Below are positions 20,957 through 33,294 of a DNA stretch of 64,000 nt, one piece after another. The position numbers were made by a program, and so were the translations under genes. Position 1 is the stretch's first letter. The number at the start of each line of letters is the position of its first letter. Origin of the DNA: Solenopsis invicta (lineage: Eukaryota > Arthropoda > Insecta > Hymenoptera > Formicidae); the NCBI RefSeq assembly GCF_016802725.1, contig NC_052666.1, forward strand, positions 12,169,375-12,233,374. Direction: 5' to 3'. The notes under the pieces were generated by a model. It had not been told where the DNA came from. It searched no databases and saw only the letters and a list, made by a program, of their open reading frames with translations.

Positions 20957-23900
20957 CAGGACCGGTGCGAGTTAAGCAAGCGCCCCAGGCAAGTGGTAAA
21001 ATATGGCGCCCTATAGATAAATCTATATTCTTTGTATGGTATAATTCTAAAATCGTAACTTATATATATTTATAGTAATTATTACAATAATTAATATTAT
21101 AATTTAACGTTATATGTTTTAGTTGTTTTTACTTCTAACCAATCAATTTATTTCATGTATTACATCTATTGGTTTAAAGCCCTCTCACCGCGTTAAGGTT
21201 GATGTAAAACGAGAAGGTTTTTTTCGTTTTTTTTGTATTTTATATTTTTAATATTTTTTTAATATTTTGTTTTTTTTATATATTATGGTTTTTTATATTT
21301 TGTTTTTTTTATGAATTATTTATATTTTTAATTAACAAATGTTTTGTCTCTCATTCTATGCATTTTTATAAAGTAAATTTATATCTTATATCTAAATGAA
21401 TGCTCCGATTTGTTGATATTCAAAATGATTTTTTTCGTGCTTTTAAATCCGATAGACTTTTTATAACTTTAGCAAGGTCTATTTTTTGAGTAATCTCGTT
21501 CTCAATTGATAATATCGCTAGTACACTTAAACGGTCATCACTTGTGGATGTACGCAAATAGGTTTTAATTAACTTTAATTTGCTAAAACTGCGTTCTCCA
21601 CTTGCAACTGTGATAGGTATAGTCAGTAATATTCGCAATGCCGTCCAAAGATTTGGCAAAACCAATTGCAGGTTGTTTTGATTTATGAATTTAAGAACAT
21701 TCAATGGATCATGAATATTTTTTGAGATTAAACTACTAGTAGATTGCAACTCGTCATATAATTCATTTCCGAGGATGTCGTAATTATTCCCGTGTCTGAG
21801 TTTATCTTCAAGGTTGGAACAACACTTTTTCAACTCTTCTATTTCGGGTAACTTACTTATATCAAACAAGAAGAACCAAGTATCTTGGAATTCCTTGAGT
21901 TGTTTAAATCTTTCTTTGAGTGATGTTATTGCAGTATCTAATATAACTTAAAAAATCTTTGTTTTAAAAAGATTTTGAGGATCAGACATGGTTTCATCAC
22001 TATGTTCGTAATTAAACATGCGTTTTTTTCGATTTACTCGTTTCTGCACAAATATGGGATCTACATCTAAACTTTTAGCAAGTTCCTTTGCATCTACTAA
22101 CGTTTTAGCAAATCCATTAAGTCGATAATTTTCTATATATTCGGCACAAGATTCCATGAGCGAAACGGCGGATCCGAGGTCCATTGTATTTGATTGCATA
22201 GATTTACTCACAATATTGATACGAAACAAAATATCGTACCAGATAACGAGCATAACAAGGAAATTGTAATCGCATAATTGTGACGCGAGGGTTTGCGCTT
22301 CATGCTTAATTGCAGGATCAGAGGAACCGTGTTCACGTAATGTTAGCAGAGCATCATGTATTTCAATAACTTGGTAGCGCAACGGCTTTAAACACTCGAT
22401 ACGACTCTCCCACCGGGTTGTACAAAGTGGTTTTACTGTAAAAGCTGGCACAGTATCAGTTAATATTTTCCACCTTCCAACAGAAGCTGAAAAGAGTGTG
22501 TAAATTTTTTGAATAACTCCGAAAAAACTAACAGACTCGGTACAAGAAGTTGCACAATCACTAATAACTAAATTTAAACTGTGACAACTGCAAGGCATAA
22601 AGAAAGCTCTTGGATTAATTTGAAGGATACGAGCTTGAACACCTTTATTCTTTCCTTTTATGTTGGACCCATTATCGTAGCCTTGTCCTCTGCAATCTTT
22701 AATATCCAAATTGAGTTCTTCTAATACCTTTAAAATTATATCAAACAAGGACTGATCAGACGATTCATGAACTGCTCGAAAAGTAATGAAATGTTCTTTG
22801 GGGGACACATCACTGGATACATCGACAAATCGTATTGTAACAGAAAGTTGTTCTGTGTGACTCAAATCAGGAGTACAATCTAAAATTATACTGTATTTTG
22901 CTTGCCTGGCACGATCTAATATTGTGTTTTTAACACTTGATCCCATCAAAGTGATAATTTCATTTTGAATAGTGTTACTGCAATAATGAACATGAGTTTC
23001 TTGGGATGAAATGCGTCGGAGATGCTCATGCATAGTGACGTCATATTTTCCTAGTAATTCTACCAAACCTAAAAAATTCCCATTATTTTTAGTAAATAAC
23101 CGATCGGATGATCCGCGAAGTGCAATATTATGTGTTGCTAAGTATAAAATTATATTGCATAAGCGATCTAAAACAAGTCGCCAATGATCACGCTCCTTAA
23201 TAATATCTGCCTGTAATTTCTGATCGATAGTTTGACGCGATTCAAGTCTATGACAAGCTTCAAACCAACTTGCAAAACTCTTTCGGTGTTCTGGTGAATT
23301 TTCATGTGATCGTAGATAGTCATGAATATTTTTCCATTTATTACTTCCAGTTGTTGCAAAGGAAGATTTATTTTTGTCACAAAAAAATAGTTTACAAGGA
23401 ATGCAAAATATTCTATCTAATTTCTTTGAATAGCAAAGCCGAGATCGTATATAGGACTCGCCGTTTCCAGTGCTTCGATAATACAAAAATTTCGAGAACG
23501 ATCGATTGTCGGCATCTTTAGGAAAAACATTATTTTCGTTAATTTGCGGTTTTAAATCTAGTGTCAGTATATGGTCACGAACAGTGTTACTAAGCGGAAA
23601 AGGCCAAAATGCCGGATCGTCATAGTTAATGATCGGATCGTTAACTGCAATGCTACCTGAAGAAGACGAAGCAACTGGTTCCTCTACCACAATTTTTAAA
23701 TTCGACTCTTGAGAATCTAAATTATCAAAGATAATATGCATTTCGGCATTTGATGCTGTACTACATTCGTGAATGGAATTTTATTTTATTTTTATTTATT
23801 TCAGATGTTAGGTTTGTAGTAACATTTTGTGAGAAGTTAGAGTTACAATCACTTTGCGGCTTAAAGAAAGCAGCAAGCGATTTTGCAGATTTACTTTCTT

Positions 23901-24513
23901 CTTCCTCCCATCGAAGTTTTCGTTTACGGTTCGCAGATCCGCTTAATTTTTTCGAAGCCATTTTTATGAAAAAATGATTATGATATTTATGATAAAGGTA
24001 AACGCCGATCAAGCGAGGTCCCTTATAATATCGGAGGAACTATTTCTCTAACGAGAAACGCAGCCGCTGGCAGCCGCCTAGCGGTAAATATGGAACTATG
24101 ATTCCTACAGCGAATATTCGAACTGACAACGGGGCTCATTCCACAAAAGCAGGAGATCTGCTGGTCTCGGTTCCGAGCGCCCTTATATTCCCTATTGGAT
24201 GCATCTTGTCCACGAGAAAACGGCCGCGCTCGGCCGCGTCACCGCCCCGCGGCGGTAGCTCGAACTGGCGCCTGGCGAACACGCGCCCGCGAGCGTACGC
24301 AGTGCCGACGCGTGAAATGGTGGCGCCTAGTAGAACGGCCGCCACAAAATGAAAACACACAAGAACGAATTTTATATTTAAGCAATACATGTTTTTAAAA
24401 TTTAGATCTGGGAATGACCTTTTTTCTTAAGAAAATTAAGGCGTCTTTGGCACCCCCCCGGAGTTGTCGCCCCAGGCGACTGCCTGGTCAAACTGTAGCT
24501 TGCACCGGTCCTG
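20957..24513 (-). mobile_element. hAT element with perfect 8-bp target duplication
   Basis: Ends are CAGGACCGGTGC and GCACCGGTCCTG, a 12-bp inverted repeat. ACTGTACT lies immediately outside both ends (20949-20956, 24514-24521). The length is 3557 bp and it encodes a transposase on the minus strand. The opposite palindrome arm (near 28700) has the uninterrupted equivalent of the insertion site, confirming that it entered after the palindrome formed. Confidence 0.95.
21420..23961 (-). pseudogene. hAT transposase (ZMYM1-like/DUF4371 type), near-intact
   Basis: Start ATG at 23961 (MASKKLSGSANRKRKLRWEE). Then come a TTF-type zinc-finger region (CIPCKLFFC...WKNIHDYLRSHENSPEHRK), the DUF4371-like RNase-H core (ILDCTPDLSHTEQLSVTIRF, GQGYDNGSNIKGKNKGVQAR, CSCHSLNLVI) and the hAT C-terminal dimerisation region (LRILLTIPITVASGERSFSK, then LKLIKTYLRTS). 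Breaks: a one-base frameshift in an A-rich run near 23760-23785 and a single in-frame TAA at 21948-21950; the same frame resumes directly afterwards. It is a young, recently inactivated copy. Confidence 0.85.
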
Positions 24514-24521
24514 ACTGTACT

Positions 24522-25732
24522 GATCGAATCCCTATGTGTTGCCCATAATTCTCCTCAAAGGGCCTGTATGATGAAAATGATTTTGTTAACTTACCACCTT
24601 AAAAAAATTACATGTAATCTCTGTTCCCAACTTCTAAAAAATATTTTTTTTCAGATTTTTTGAAAAAGTGCGTCAAGATTTAAAAAAATTAAAATAACAT
24701 TTTTTCGTTAATTTTTTTCAAAAAATGAGCAGGTAAATCATTTTTATTAGCTCTTTAACATTTTATTTGTTTATAAAATTCCATATTAAAATGTTTTGTT
24801 GATCATAAGTTAAAAGTCAGTAATAGCTAAATTATTTTTTAATTTTTATAGTTTCATAACATAAGGTTTTTAATTCATATATATGACATTACACTTAGAC
24901 ATTAATAATATTATACTTGGGTATTAATTTAATATTACACTTAGACATTAATGAAAATATTTTTTACATTTTTTTCGGTGCGAATTTTGATTATAAAAAA
25001 GTGAAAATAACTTTCAAACATTTTTTCCACCCTGATTTTGTTGATGGACCACCTTACAAAAATTACATGTGAATACTGTGACTGAAATCTTGTGCCTTTA
25101 GGCCTCTAAACACTAGTCTGCCGTCCTCAGCAGAAGAAAAGACCTATAATTGTAAAAAATGTAATTAATATTAGAGTTATCTATTTTATTAAAAATTAAT
25201 TCAAACTTTTATAGAAAATTATCATATGTTATAGAAACAAGTCATCAATCTTGCATAAACCTTCTAAAGTGGCACCCTCTTATTTTTCGGAAACTAAACA
25301 TTGCACCATATTAATACTAATAAAAACCTAATTTGCTGAGATGGTTTGCTTAGATGAATCTAACTTAATTTAACTTTTATATACACTAAAAAAAAACGGT
25401 TTTGCTAAAGCATCTAAAAATAGATACAGTTTTGAAAATAATTTTGTTGGATCATCAAAATAATTATGTATAGGACACTCAAGCTAATTACTAGAATATT
25501 GAAATTTTTTGCAGCCTTGTTCATCATGCTTGAACATCATTCATAATTATTTCAATGGTCCAACAAAATTATTTTCAGATCTGTATGCAGCTAAATTTTT
25601 AGACACTTCAGCAAAAAAATAGAATTGAAATACTTCAGCAAAGATTAAATATTATTTACGACTGTAAATTCCAGCTTAAGAAATACTACTAAAAAGCAAC
25701 GCCGGTATTGGTGACTTTCCTCCATATAAGAT
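24522..25732. repeat. inner left arm of the 9-kb palindrome
   Basis: Matches the reverse complement of about 27385-28710. It includes the motif tract from the hAT empty site to CAACGCCGGTA-TTGGTGAC near 25700. No coding frame survives. Confidence 0.75.
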
Positions 25733-25989
25733 ATTTCTCAATCATATTCAATTATTTTGAATCATATTTTAGAGAAAACAATTACTTACGGTTACATACG
25801 ATTTCTTGCGATTTTTTTCAGTAATCATGATATTTTAATCGATAACTTGTAATCGCAATCGTATTCGCGTCAGGCTTAGGCTAAAGTAATCGTAATCGTA
25901 ATGTAATCGTAATTGTATTTTACCAGGTTTGCTAAGCAGTTAGTAGTCGATCCAATAACCGTTATTATCGATAAGCCGCTGTAGCCTCG

Positions 25990-27120
25990 TTTTCATGGAC
26001 AGTGATAGGTTTTGTCATATTTCAGGCTGGTTTCTAAGACGGTTCCATACGTCGTTTACGTGCTGGATCAACGCGTCTCATGTTCTGTGCTGTCCTAATC
26101 TCCATTTTCTACCTATAATGCCCCACAAATTTTTACTGGCTTTAGATCAGGAGATTTGCGAGGCCAATCTACTTTCTCCATCTTGGGATGACCATTGAAC
26201 CAATCACGTGTCATATGGGCAGTGTGCATAGCTCTGTTGTCCTGCACAAATGTGATATTAGGATATTGATTCGCCGGAAATCTCGCTCGCGCACTGGGGA
26301 GCATGACATTCTCCAAAATGTTGATATATTCTGGAGCTCTCATACGTGCCGTGGCCTGATGGAATTCCATTACTTCTGCAGCACTCATGTTTTCCCAAAA
26401 ACTGCACAAAATTCTGCAAAAAACTATGGTGTTCTTGGACGACGTACTGTGGCTGAAGTCGTGCGCTTTTGGGTCTCCACACATGTAATCTGCTGTCCTT
26501 AACAGAAGAAAAAACCTATATAACAAAATTGTGAAAAACGCAATCATTATTAAAGTTACCTATTGTATTAAAAATAAATTTAAATCTTGACGAAGGGGAA
26601 CATACCTTTTCATCCGACCAAATCCATTTGTCCCACTCTTCCTGAGGCTTACTTAAGTGACGATTGGCAAATGCCAATCGTTCTTAGCGGTGCCGTTTAT
26701 TCAGGACACATTTTTTGGTCGGACGACATAAAACTAAACCAGCAGACTTCAATCGTCGGATAACAGTTCGTTTCGATATATCGATTTTGATTGCCGGAAT
26801 TACATGTTTTGCTGAACGAAACGGATTATCCGTAAGAGCGTTTACTATTTGTGCGTCTTGTTTTGGGCTCGTCTTTCTTGGGCCTCTGTTCTGCTTTCAA
26901 AGATCTTTTAATCCGTCTGGACCGAGTTCGCGAAATTTTCTTTTCCACAATTCCGTCGTCTTAATGTTACACCTAACTTGTTGAGCTACTTTACGAGCGG
27001 TTAATCCTTGTTCAAACAAACCCTATTCTCCCACGCGTTTCTTCGCTATAATTCGCAAAAGGATGACATTCTTGTGTCATTTTGACAATGCAAGAAGAAA
27101 CAGATATAAAACAATCGCTG
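25990..27120 (-). pseudogene. Tc1-like transposase relic with intron
   Basis: On the minus strand a helix-turn-helix N-terminal part is heavily broken. WIWSDEK holds the first Asp; a 90-bp GT-AG intron (26516-26605) then separates GATGAAAAG from GTTTTTTCTTCT, giving DEKVFSSVKDSRLHVWRPKS, the usual Tc1 order. FVQDNRAMHTAH holds the second Asp, and DWPRKSPDLKPVKICG aligns with the SPDLNPIENLWG box, where the catalytic Glu is changed to Lys. Several stops and frameshifts are present. It is inactive. Confidence 0.7.
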
Positions 27121-29022
27121 TTCACAATGAAGTGGCTCAACAAATTGAATGTAATATTAAAACGGTGGAACTGCATTATAAAGCAATAAATAATATTGTT
27201 CTAAATTTGTTTGTGTTTTAATTCATCCGTTATATAAAATTCTAACTTGAATACAAAACATATAATATTGCGCGAATAAATAAAAATTAATTAAGTATTG
27301 AAAATTAACTGACCTGGAAAAACCTAGATTCTTATCTGGAATGTCTTGGAATTATCCTTGACAAAAATTGTCTTTTATATAGAGAAAAGTCACCAGTACC
27401 GGCGTTGCTTTTTAGTAGTATTTAATCTTTGCTGAAGTATTTCAATTATATTTTTTTGCTGAAGTATCTAAAACTTTAGCTGCATACAGATCTAAAAATA
27501 ATTTTGTTGGACCATTGAAATAATTATGAATGATGTTCAAGCATGATGAACAAGGCTGCAAAAAATTTCAATATTCTAGTAATTAGCTTGAGTGTCCTAT
27601 ACATAATTATTTTGATGATCCAACAAAATTATTTTCAAAACTGTATCTATTTTTAGATGTTTTAGCAAAACCGTTTTTTTTAGTGTATATAAAAGTTAAA
27701 TTAAGTTAGATTCATCTAAGCAAACCATCTCAGCAAATCAGGTTTTTATTAGTATTAATATGGTGCAATGTTTAGTTTCCGAAAAATAAGAGGGTGCCAC
27801 TTTAGAAGGTTTATGCCAGATTGATGACTTGTTTCTCTAACATATGATAATTTTCTATAAAAGTTTGAATTAATTTTTAATAAAATAGATAACTAATAAT
27901 AATTACATTTTTTACAATTATAGGTCTTTTCTTCTGCTGAGGACGGCAGACTAGTGTTTAGAGGCCTAAAGGCACAAGATTTCAGTCACAGTATTCACAT
28001 GTAATTTTTGTAAGGTGGTCCATCAACAAAATCAGGGTGGAAAAAATGTTTGAAAGTTATTTTCACTTTTTTATAATCAAAACTTGCACCGAAAAAAATG
28101 TAAAAAATATTTTCATTAATGTCTAAGTGTAATATTAAATTAATACTCAAGGGTAATATTATTAATGTCTACATATAATGTCATATGTATGAATTAAAAA
28201 CCTTATGTTATGAAATTATAAAAATTGAAAAACAACTTAGCTATCACTGACTTTTAACTTATGATCAACAAAACATTTCAATATGGAATTTTATAGACGA
28301 ATAAAACGTTAAAGAGCTGATAAAAACAATTTACTTTCATAAATATGAAATAAAAACCTTATATTATGAAATTATAAAATTTTAAAAATAATTTAGCAAT
28401 CACTAACTTTCAACTTGTGATCAGTAAAACATTTTAATAAGAAATTTTATAAACAAATAAAACGTTAAAAAGCTAATAAAAACGATTTACCTGCTCATTT
28501 TTTGAAAAAAATTAACAAAAAAATGTTATTTTAATTTTTTTAATTGTGACGCAATTTTTCAAAAAATCTGAAAAAAAAATATTTTGTAGAAGTTGGGAAC
28601 AGAGATTACATGTAATTTTTTCAAGGTGGTAAATCAACAAAATCATTTTCACCATACAGGCCCTTTGTGGAGAATTATGGGCAAGAAATAGAGATTCGAT
28701 CAGTACAGAACTCGAGACGCATTAATTCAGCACATAAACCACGTATGCAACAGCATTCGTGACAAACCTGAAATATGCTAGTCGTCTATCCATCTATCGC
28801 TGTCAATGTGAATCAAGCTATAGCGGGTCATTAATAACAAAGACTATTAGATCGATTACTCTTTAGTCACGGTCTCCAGCGATCCTTGAATGTCCATGAA
28901 TCCTGGAACTGTCCTGGAATTTAATGTATCCTGGAAAACCCCTGGAATTTCAAAACTGGCCTGAAATTTTTATCATTTTCCTTAAATTATAAAATAGATT
29001 ATAACAGAAAAATTATCGTATT

Positions 29023-29384
29023 TGTAACGGCTTGTGCCGTCGCATATGTGTATGCGTATTAATTTGCTGATTGAGACCCGTGCTGTGACGGGAAGCGAAA
29101 ATGATTGAGACCTTGATGGTTGTTATAACTAAGTTTTAATCACCTTTACAATGTCGAATAACGTACATACAAAGAAAAACGGACAGAAAAATAACTGTTA
29201 GAATGCACGCACGCATCGACAAGACGGACGAGACAAGAGAGTTACGTTACTAGGCGAAGAAGTATCCTAATGTTAGCAAGCGAGAATGGGGGGGGCGCAG
29301 TGCTCAGGACCATTCAAGCCAGAAAGATTTGAGAACGCAAAAACGGCGCGAAGGAAAACTGAAGAGATACGCGTAGCGTGAACA
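29023..29384. mobile_element. solo LTR, 362 bp, 5-bp target duplication
   Basis: Begins TGTAACGGC and ends GTGAACA, with GTATT on both sides (29018-29022, 29385-29389). The left palindrome arm near 20625-20640 has the empty site, with a single GTATT equivalent and no LTR. A 5-bp duplication and TG...CA ends indicate an LTR retrotransposon (Bel/Pao or Copia-like; not resolved). It is more GC-rich than the host sequence. Confidence 0.85.
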
Positions 29385-29529
29385 GTATTAATTATTAATT
29401 TTAAATTATTAAAATAATATTATTTATTTATACTATTATTTATTACATTAATTTTTAATTTCAAATTATTACTTTTGCTAAAATGGTGAAAAAATTTTTA
29501 TAAGGGAGAGTTAAGGGAGTATAAGGGTT

Positions 29530-30184
29530 TATAATTTAATTTAAATTCAGATACTCGCTATTCCAAGACTACGATCTTTGCTGAGATCGGATGCGAAACC
29601 ATAATACAAAGAAATTTAATTCTACTAACCTACATTCTTAACGTGGTTAGTGTCTGAAATATCTTATGATTCTGAGACATCTGGTATTTTTGATGATTCG
29701 GAGACATCTAAGACTTTTCTGTGATTGCCTCCGATAAAATAATTGTTGTCACAAACACTCCGTAGTTGACTATCCTTACATTTATTAAGAAATACGGTAA
29801 TGTCTCGCACCAAGTTTTATTATTACTTGTAATCGTGAGAAAAACAGCTCACAAAGTATATTTTCTTATTGCCAAATAATAGCACTTTTTATTTTCAAAA
29901 CTACAACTTATATCAAAGACTTTGATCCGCTTTCTTTCAAAGCTTTGCAATATTTCTGAGATTTCACCGATCAAAACTGAGATTACATCGGCGGGCTATC
30001 AAAATATAATTTCCTAACACTATAATACATTCATGATCGCTGACGCAGCATCCGGTTATAATAGTCATGAACGTAAAAACAACTCAGAACAAAACGTGGA
30101 CTGTAGAATCATGACCTCAGGCTTACCTGGCCCAAATTGTACCTACCCGTTTTTTTGTTAGTTAGGGCGGCACCTATTAAAGTC
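29530..30184. other. non-coding spacer
   Basis: Nothing recognised; mixed composition, no long frame. Confidence 0.4.
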
Positions 30185-30419
30185 TACCCCGTGAGAAATG
30201 ATACATCGAACCGATGTCGAATCGATATCGATTTGATCAAATTTCATCGATGTGATTTTTCCGGGTTATTGAACATCGAAATCTCAAATATTTCGTGATT
30301 ATTTCGATGTCATGATATTTGTATTTGTTGGTAGCAGTAATAATACAATATAATGTTTCTTTCAAGATTTTTAATGTTTTTCCTTGTTTTTATTGAATAT
30401 CCATTTGTTGTCGATTCGA

Positions 30420-31190
30420 TATCAATTCGATACTCGCGAGAGTTGCAGTAAAAGGTGCGTCGCCGCGCCGCGGTCTGCTCCTCTAACTTCTTTTCGTCTT
30501 TCGTCCCTATCTTGGTACCGGCCGAGGCGGCCGGCTAAAGTGGGCAGAAGTGTACAACATGTATCATCGCTTTATACAGGTAATCCTCTTTTTTTTTATC
30601 ATAAATTATATATTATAACAAAATAAATCAATTAAATTATTACTTTTTGAACATATTTTTAATATATGATTGTTCTGCATCTCATCAATAATTGTTACTA
30701 TTGTGCACATATTTAAAGTTATGTGTTTTCTATTCCAATGTGAAATTATTATTTTGTTGCAGACTATTATTATTGTTTCCTGTAAAAAAGAAAGTTTCGA
30801 AACGTAGTCGCAACTATAAAAAACTGGCTAAAGTATACCACGTGCATCTGCATATATTGCTCTATATCACAGATAATCCCTTGTTTTATCATAAATTATA
30901 TATTGTAACAGAATAAATAAATTAAATTATTACTTTTTGAACATATTTTTAATATATGATTGTTCTGTATCTCTTCAATAATTGTTACTATTATGCACAT
31001 ATTTAAGATTATGTATTTTCTATTCTAATGTGAAATTATTATTCTGTTGCAGATTATTGTTTCCTGTAAAAAAGGAATTGAAATAAAATTGTACGTTTCG
31101 AAAGATAGCCACAGCTATAAAAGAAGCTGGCTAAAGTATATAACGTGTGTGCCTGCATATAAGTGCACGATGTCAGAGGACGATAGGCCT
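30420..31190 (+). repeat. tandemly duplicated exon/intron unit (about 2.5 copies)
   Basis: A unit of about 285 bp contains an AT-rich intron with TTTTTGAACATATTTTTAAT and a TTGTTGCAG acceptor, followed by TTTCCTGTAAAAAA...GGCTAAAGTATA...CTGCATATA. It occurs around 30625-30905 and 30906-31190, and a partial GC-rich first copy ends at TATACAG|GTAATC (30581). The last copy contains ATGTCAGAGGACGATAGGCC followed by donor GTAAGTATTTT (31192), suggesting a first coding exon (MSEDDRP) with duplicated 5' UTR exons. The downstream gene is not identified. Confidence 0.45.
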
Positions 31191-31269
31191 GTAAGTATTT
31201 TTTCCAAAATTACCATTATTAATTTTATTATCATGATTCTACTCAAAAGGTTTCTCTCAAGTGATTTCT

Positions 31270-31483
31270 AATGGCCGTTTTACAATGAGTACTTTAGTCG
31301 TAATTCAACAGTATAGCTATTTGGGAGTCATAAGTCGTTAATAGTAGCAAATTTATATCTAAAATGATATAATATAGTTTATAATTACAAATAACACAGT
31401 TGTATTTACCTTATAACACGATTATAACTTAATTCCGTTTCTGATATCTGATCAACGATTAACAACTCATTGCAAAACGACTA
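31270..31483. other. short spacer
   Basis: Nothing recognised before the TA-flanked mariner. Confidence 0.4.
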
Positions 31484-32042
31484 TACAGGGTGTTTCAGAT
31501 CACCCGTACACCCCTTTTCTCTTCGCAGGATTAGGACCAATCAAAAATATGTTCAGACGAAAGTTGTAGGGTTTCAAAAGATCTATTCAATGATCTTATC
31601 AGTTTAACCTTGGATGGCGTCGCCAAGGTCAGATCGAAATCACATTAAGTTTTTTAAATGGAACACCCTGTTTTTGATTCCAGAATCTAATAGCTGGTGT
31701 CAAGACCTTTCCAAAACACTATAAGAATGTTTATTTTCTTTGACTACTTTCCGAGTTGTGCGGCTTGAAAGTTACACTACCGCCAGCATCAGCATTACTC
31801 AAGATGTACCATGTGGTGGTTACTTAGTCGGATTTAATCTTGTGTGTGGGTGTGTGCATACGTGCATGCGTATGTGTATGGGGGAGGAAAAGGGGAGTCA
31901 AAGTTTTATGTACTCTGCTTTTGTTTATTAACTGGATTGATTATGTTTGATGATCAATCATGTCCAGATTGACTGTATGCATTTTCTCGTGCTTAGCATT
32001 ATCCAGAATGAACGACGTGGACGTGACGAGAATTTCATCCCA

Positions 32043-32206
32043 TTGGGGTGCTTGACTCACGTGAGTCCCCTTGCCTCTCACGTTTGGGGTGCTTGATTCA
32101 CGTGAGTCCCCTTGCCTCTCACGTTTGGGGTGCTTGATTCACGTGAGTCCCGTTGCCTCTCACGTTTGGGGTGCTTGATTCACGTGAGTCCCCTTGCCTC
32201 TCACGT
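32043..32206 (-). repeat. four 41-bp tandem repeats behind the family-3 transposase
   Basis: Units lie at 32043-32083, 32084-32124, 32125-32165 and 32166-32206. Read with the transposase, each contains GTGAGAGGC, then AGGGGACTCAC, then AAGCACCCC. GTGAG and CTCAC are mutually inverted, and an extra CACGTG sits across one junction. The array begins 27 bp after the transposase stop. Function unknown; subterminal repeats of DNA transposons often bind transposase. Confidence 0.95.
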
Positions 32207-32232
32207 TCGGGAATGAATGAGTGTATGTTTTG

Positions 32233-33294
32233 TTAAGCGACTAAATGTTCAAAGTGAGCACCATTCTCTGCGATGCAAGCATCAACTCTATTTTGAAATT
32301 CATTGGTTGCTCAAAGAATTTCCTCGGCACGTAAGGATCGAATTGCTTGACTTATTCTACGAATCATATTATCCCTCGTAGTCGGACGTTCATGATAGAC
32401 CAAGTTTTTTATCCTTCCCCAGAAATAATAATCAAGGACGGTGAGATCTGGTGATCGGGGTGGATAATTGATTGGACCGTATTTGCCTATCCACTTGTCG
32501 GGGAACATAGTATTTAATGCCGCACGAGCAACTCTCGATGTATAAGACGGACATGCATCTTGTTGGAACCACATGTTCAGGCGCAATTGCAGAGGAATAT
32601 TTTCTAGTAAGACAGGAAGATCTGTCATTATCAAGGCGGAATATCTATCACCGTTTAGATTTTCGTCAAAGAAAACAGGACCTATGATTTGACTTCCAAT
32701 AATTCCACACCAAACATTGACTTTCCAAATGGTTTGATGATCTACTTCTCTCAACCAGTGAGGATTATTTTGTCCCCAATAACGAGAGTTCCAAGTATTA
32801 ACAGATCCATCACTTTTAAGTGTACATTCGTCAGAAAATAAAATTTTCAAGTGGAAATCAAGTGGTTGCTGTCTTATAAAGTTGCAAAATACAAGTCTCT
32901 GTCTAATATCGCTATAATTCAACGCTTGATGAACAGACATTCTGTAAGGGTGAAATTTGTTATTTTTTAGAATGCGCCAAACACTGATTTTACTAACACC
33001 AGAATCTTGTTCTCGTCATCTTAAAGAATCATAAGGGTTCAATTCTGTCGATGCAAGAATTTCCACTGTTCTTTCATCCATAATCGGACGACGAATTTGT
33101 GTACCTTTGTTATGTTGAGGCTGAACGACACCTTTAATTTTGATTCGTTTAGCCAAACGTGAAAAAACATTTCGCGAGTGAGGAGTCCGATCAGGATAAC
33201 GTTCCCGCCACAATCTTTCCGCTGCAATGAATGTACCTCGACACTCACCTAAAATTAGCAGCATATCATATGCTTCTTCATTGGAATAGGACAT
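32233..33294 (-). pseudogene. mariner-type transposase (family 3, DD36D) with two stops
   Basis: Start ATG at 33294 (MSYSNEEAYDMLLILGECRG), a DUF4817-like helix-turn-helix, then SVWRILKNNKFHPYR. The catalytic domain has FSDECTLKSDG, WFQQDACPSYT and PPRSPDLTVLDYYFWG, with 36 residues between the second and third Asp. The usual PAH after the second Asp is PSY here. TGA codons interrupt the frame near 33016 (Arg to stop) and at 32311-32313; the same frame continues to AHFEHLVA and TAA at 32233. It is 353 codons, otherwise full length, and recently inactivated. Confidence 0.85.

Larger units (their letters stand above)
20520..29520. mobile_element. 9-kb palindrome of an old Tc1-like family
   Basis: The left arm (20520-20956 plus 24522 to about 25732) and the right arm (about 27385-29022 plus 29389-29520) are inverted copies with moderate divergence. 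Ends read CTCTTAACTCCCTC-like on the left and the complement on the right. The centre holds a decayed Tc1 transposase on the minus strand. Parts of the arms (about 20800-20956 and 25075-25190) are themselves similar to the 3' end and the intron region of that central gene, so arms and centre belong to one family. The left arm is split by a hAT element and the right arm by a solo LTR. Confidence 0.65.

Noticed and set aside
24098..24398. Arg-rich ORFs on both strands in the hAT element
   Set aside because: GC-rich 5' end of the hAT element upstream of the transposase start; shadows of composition.
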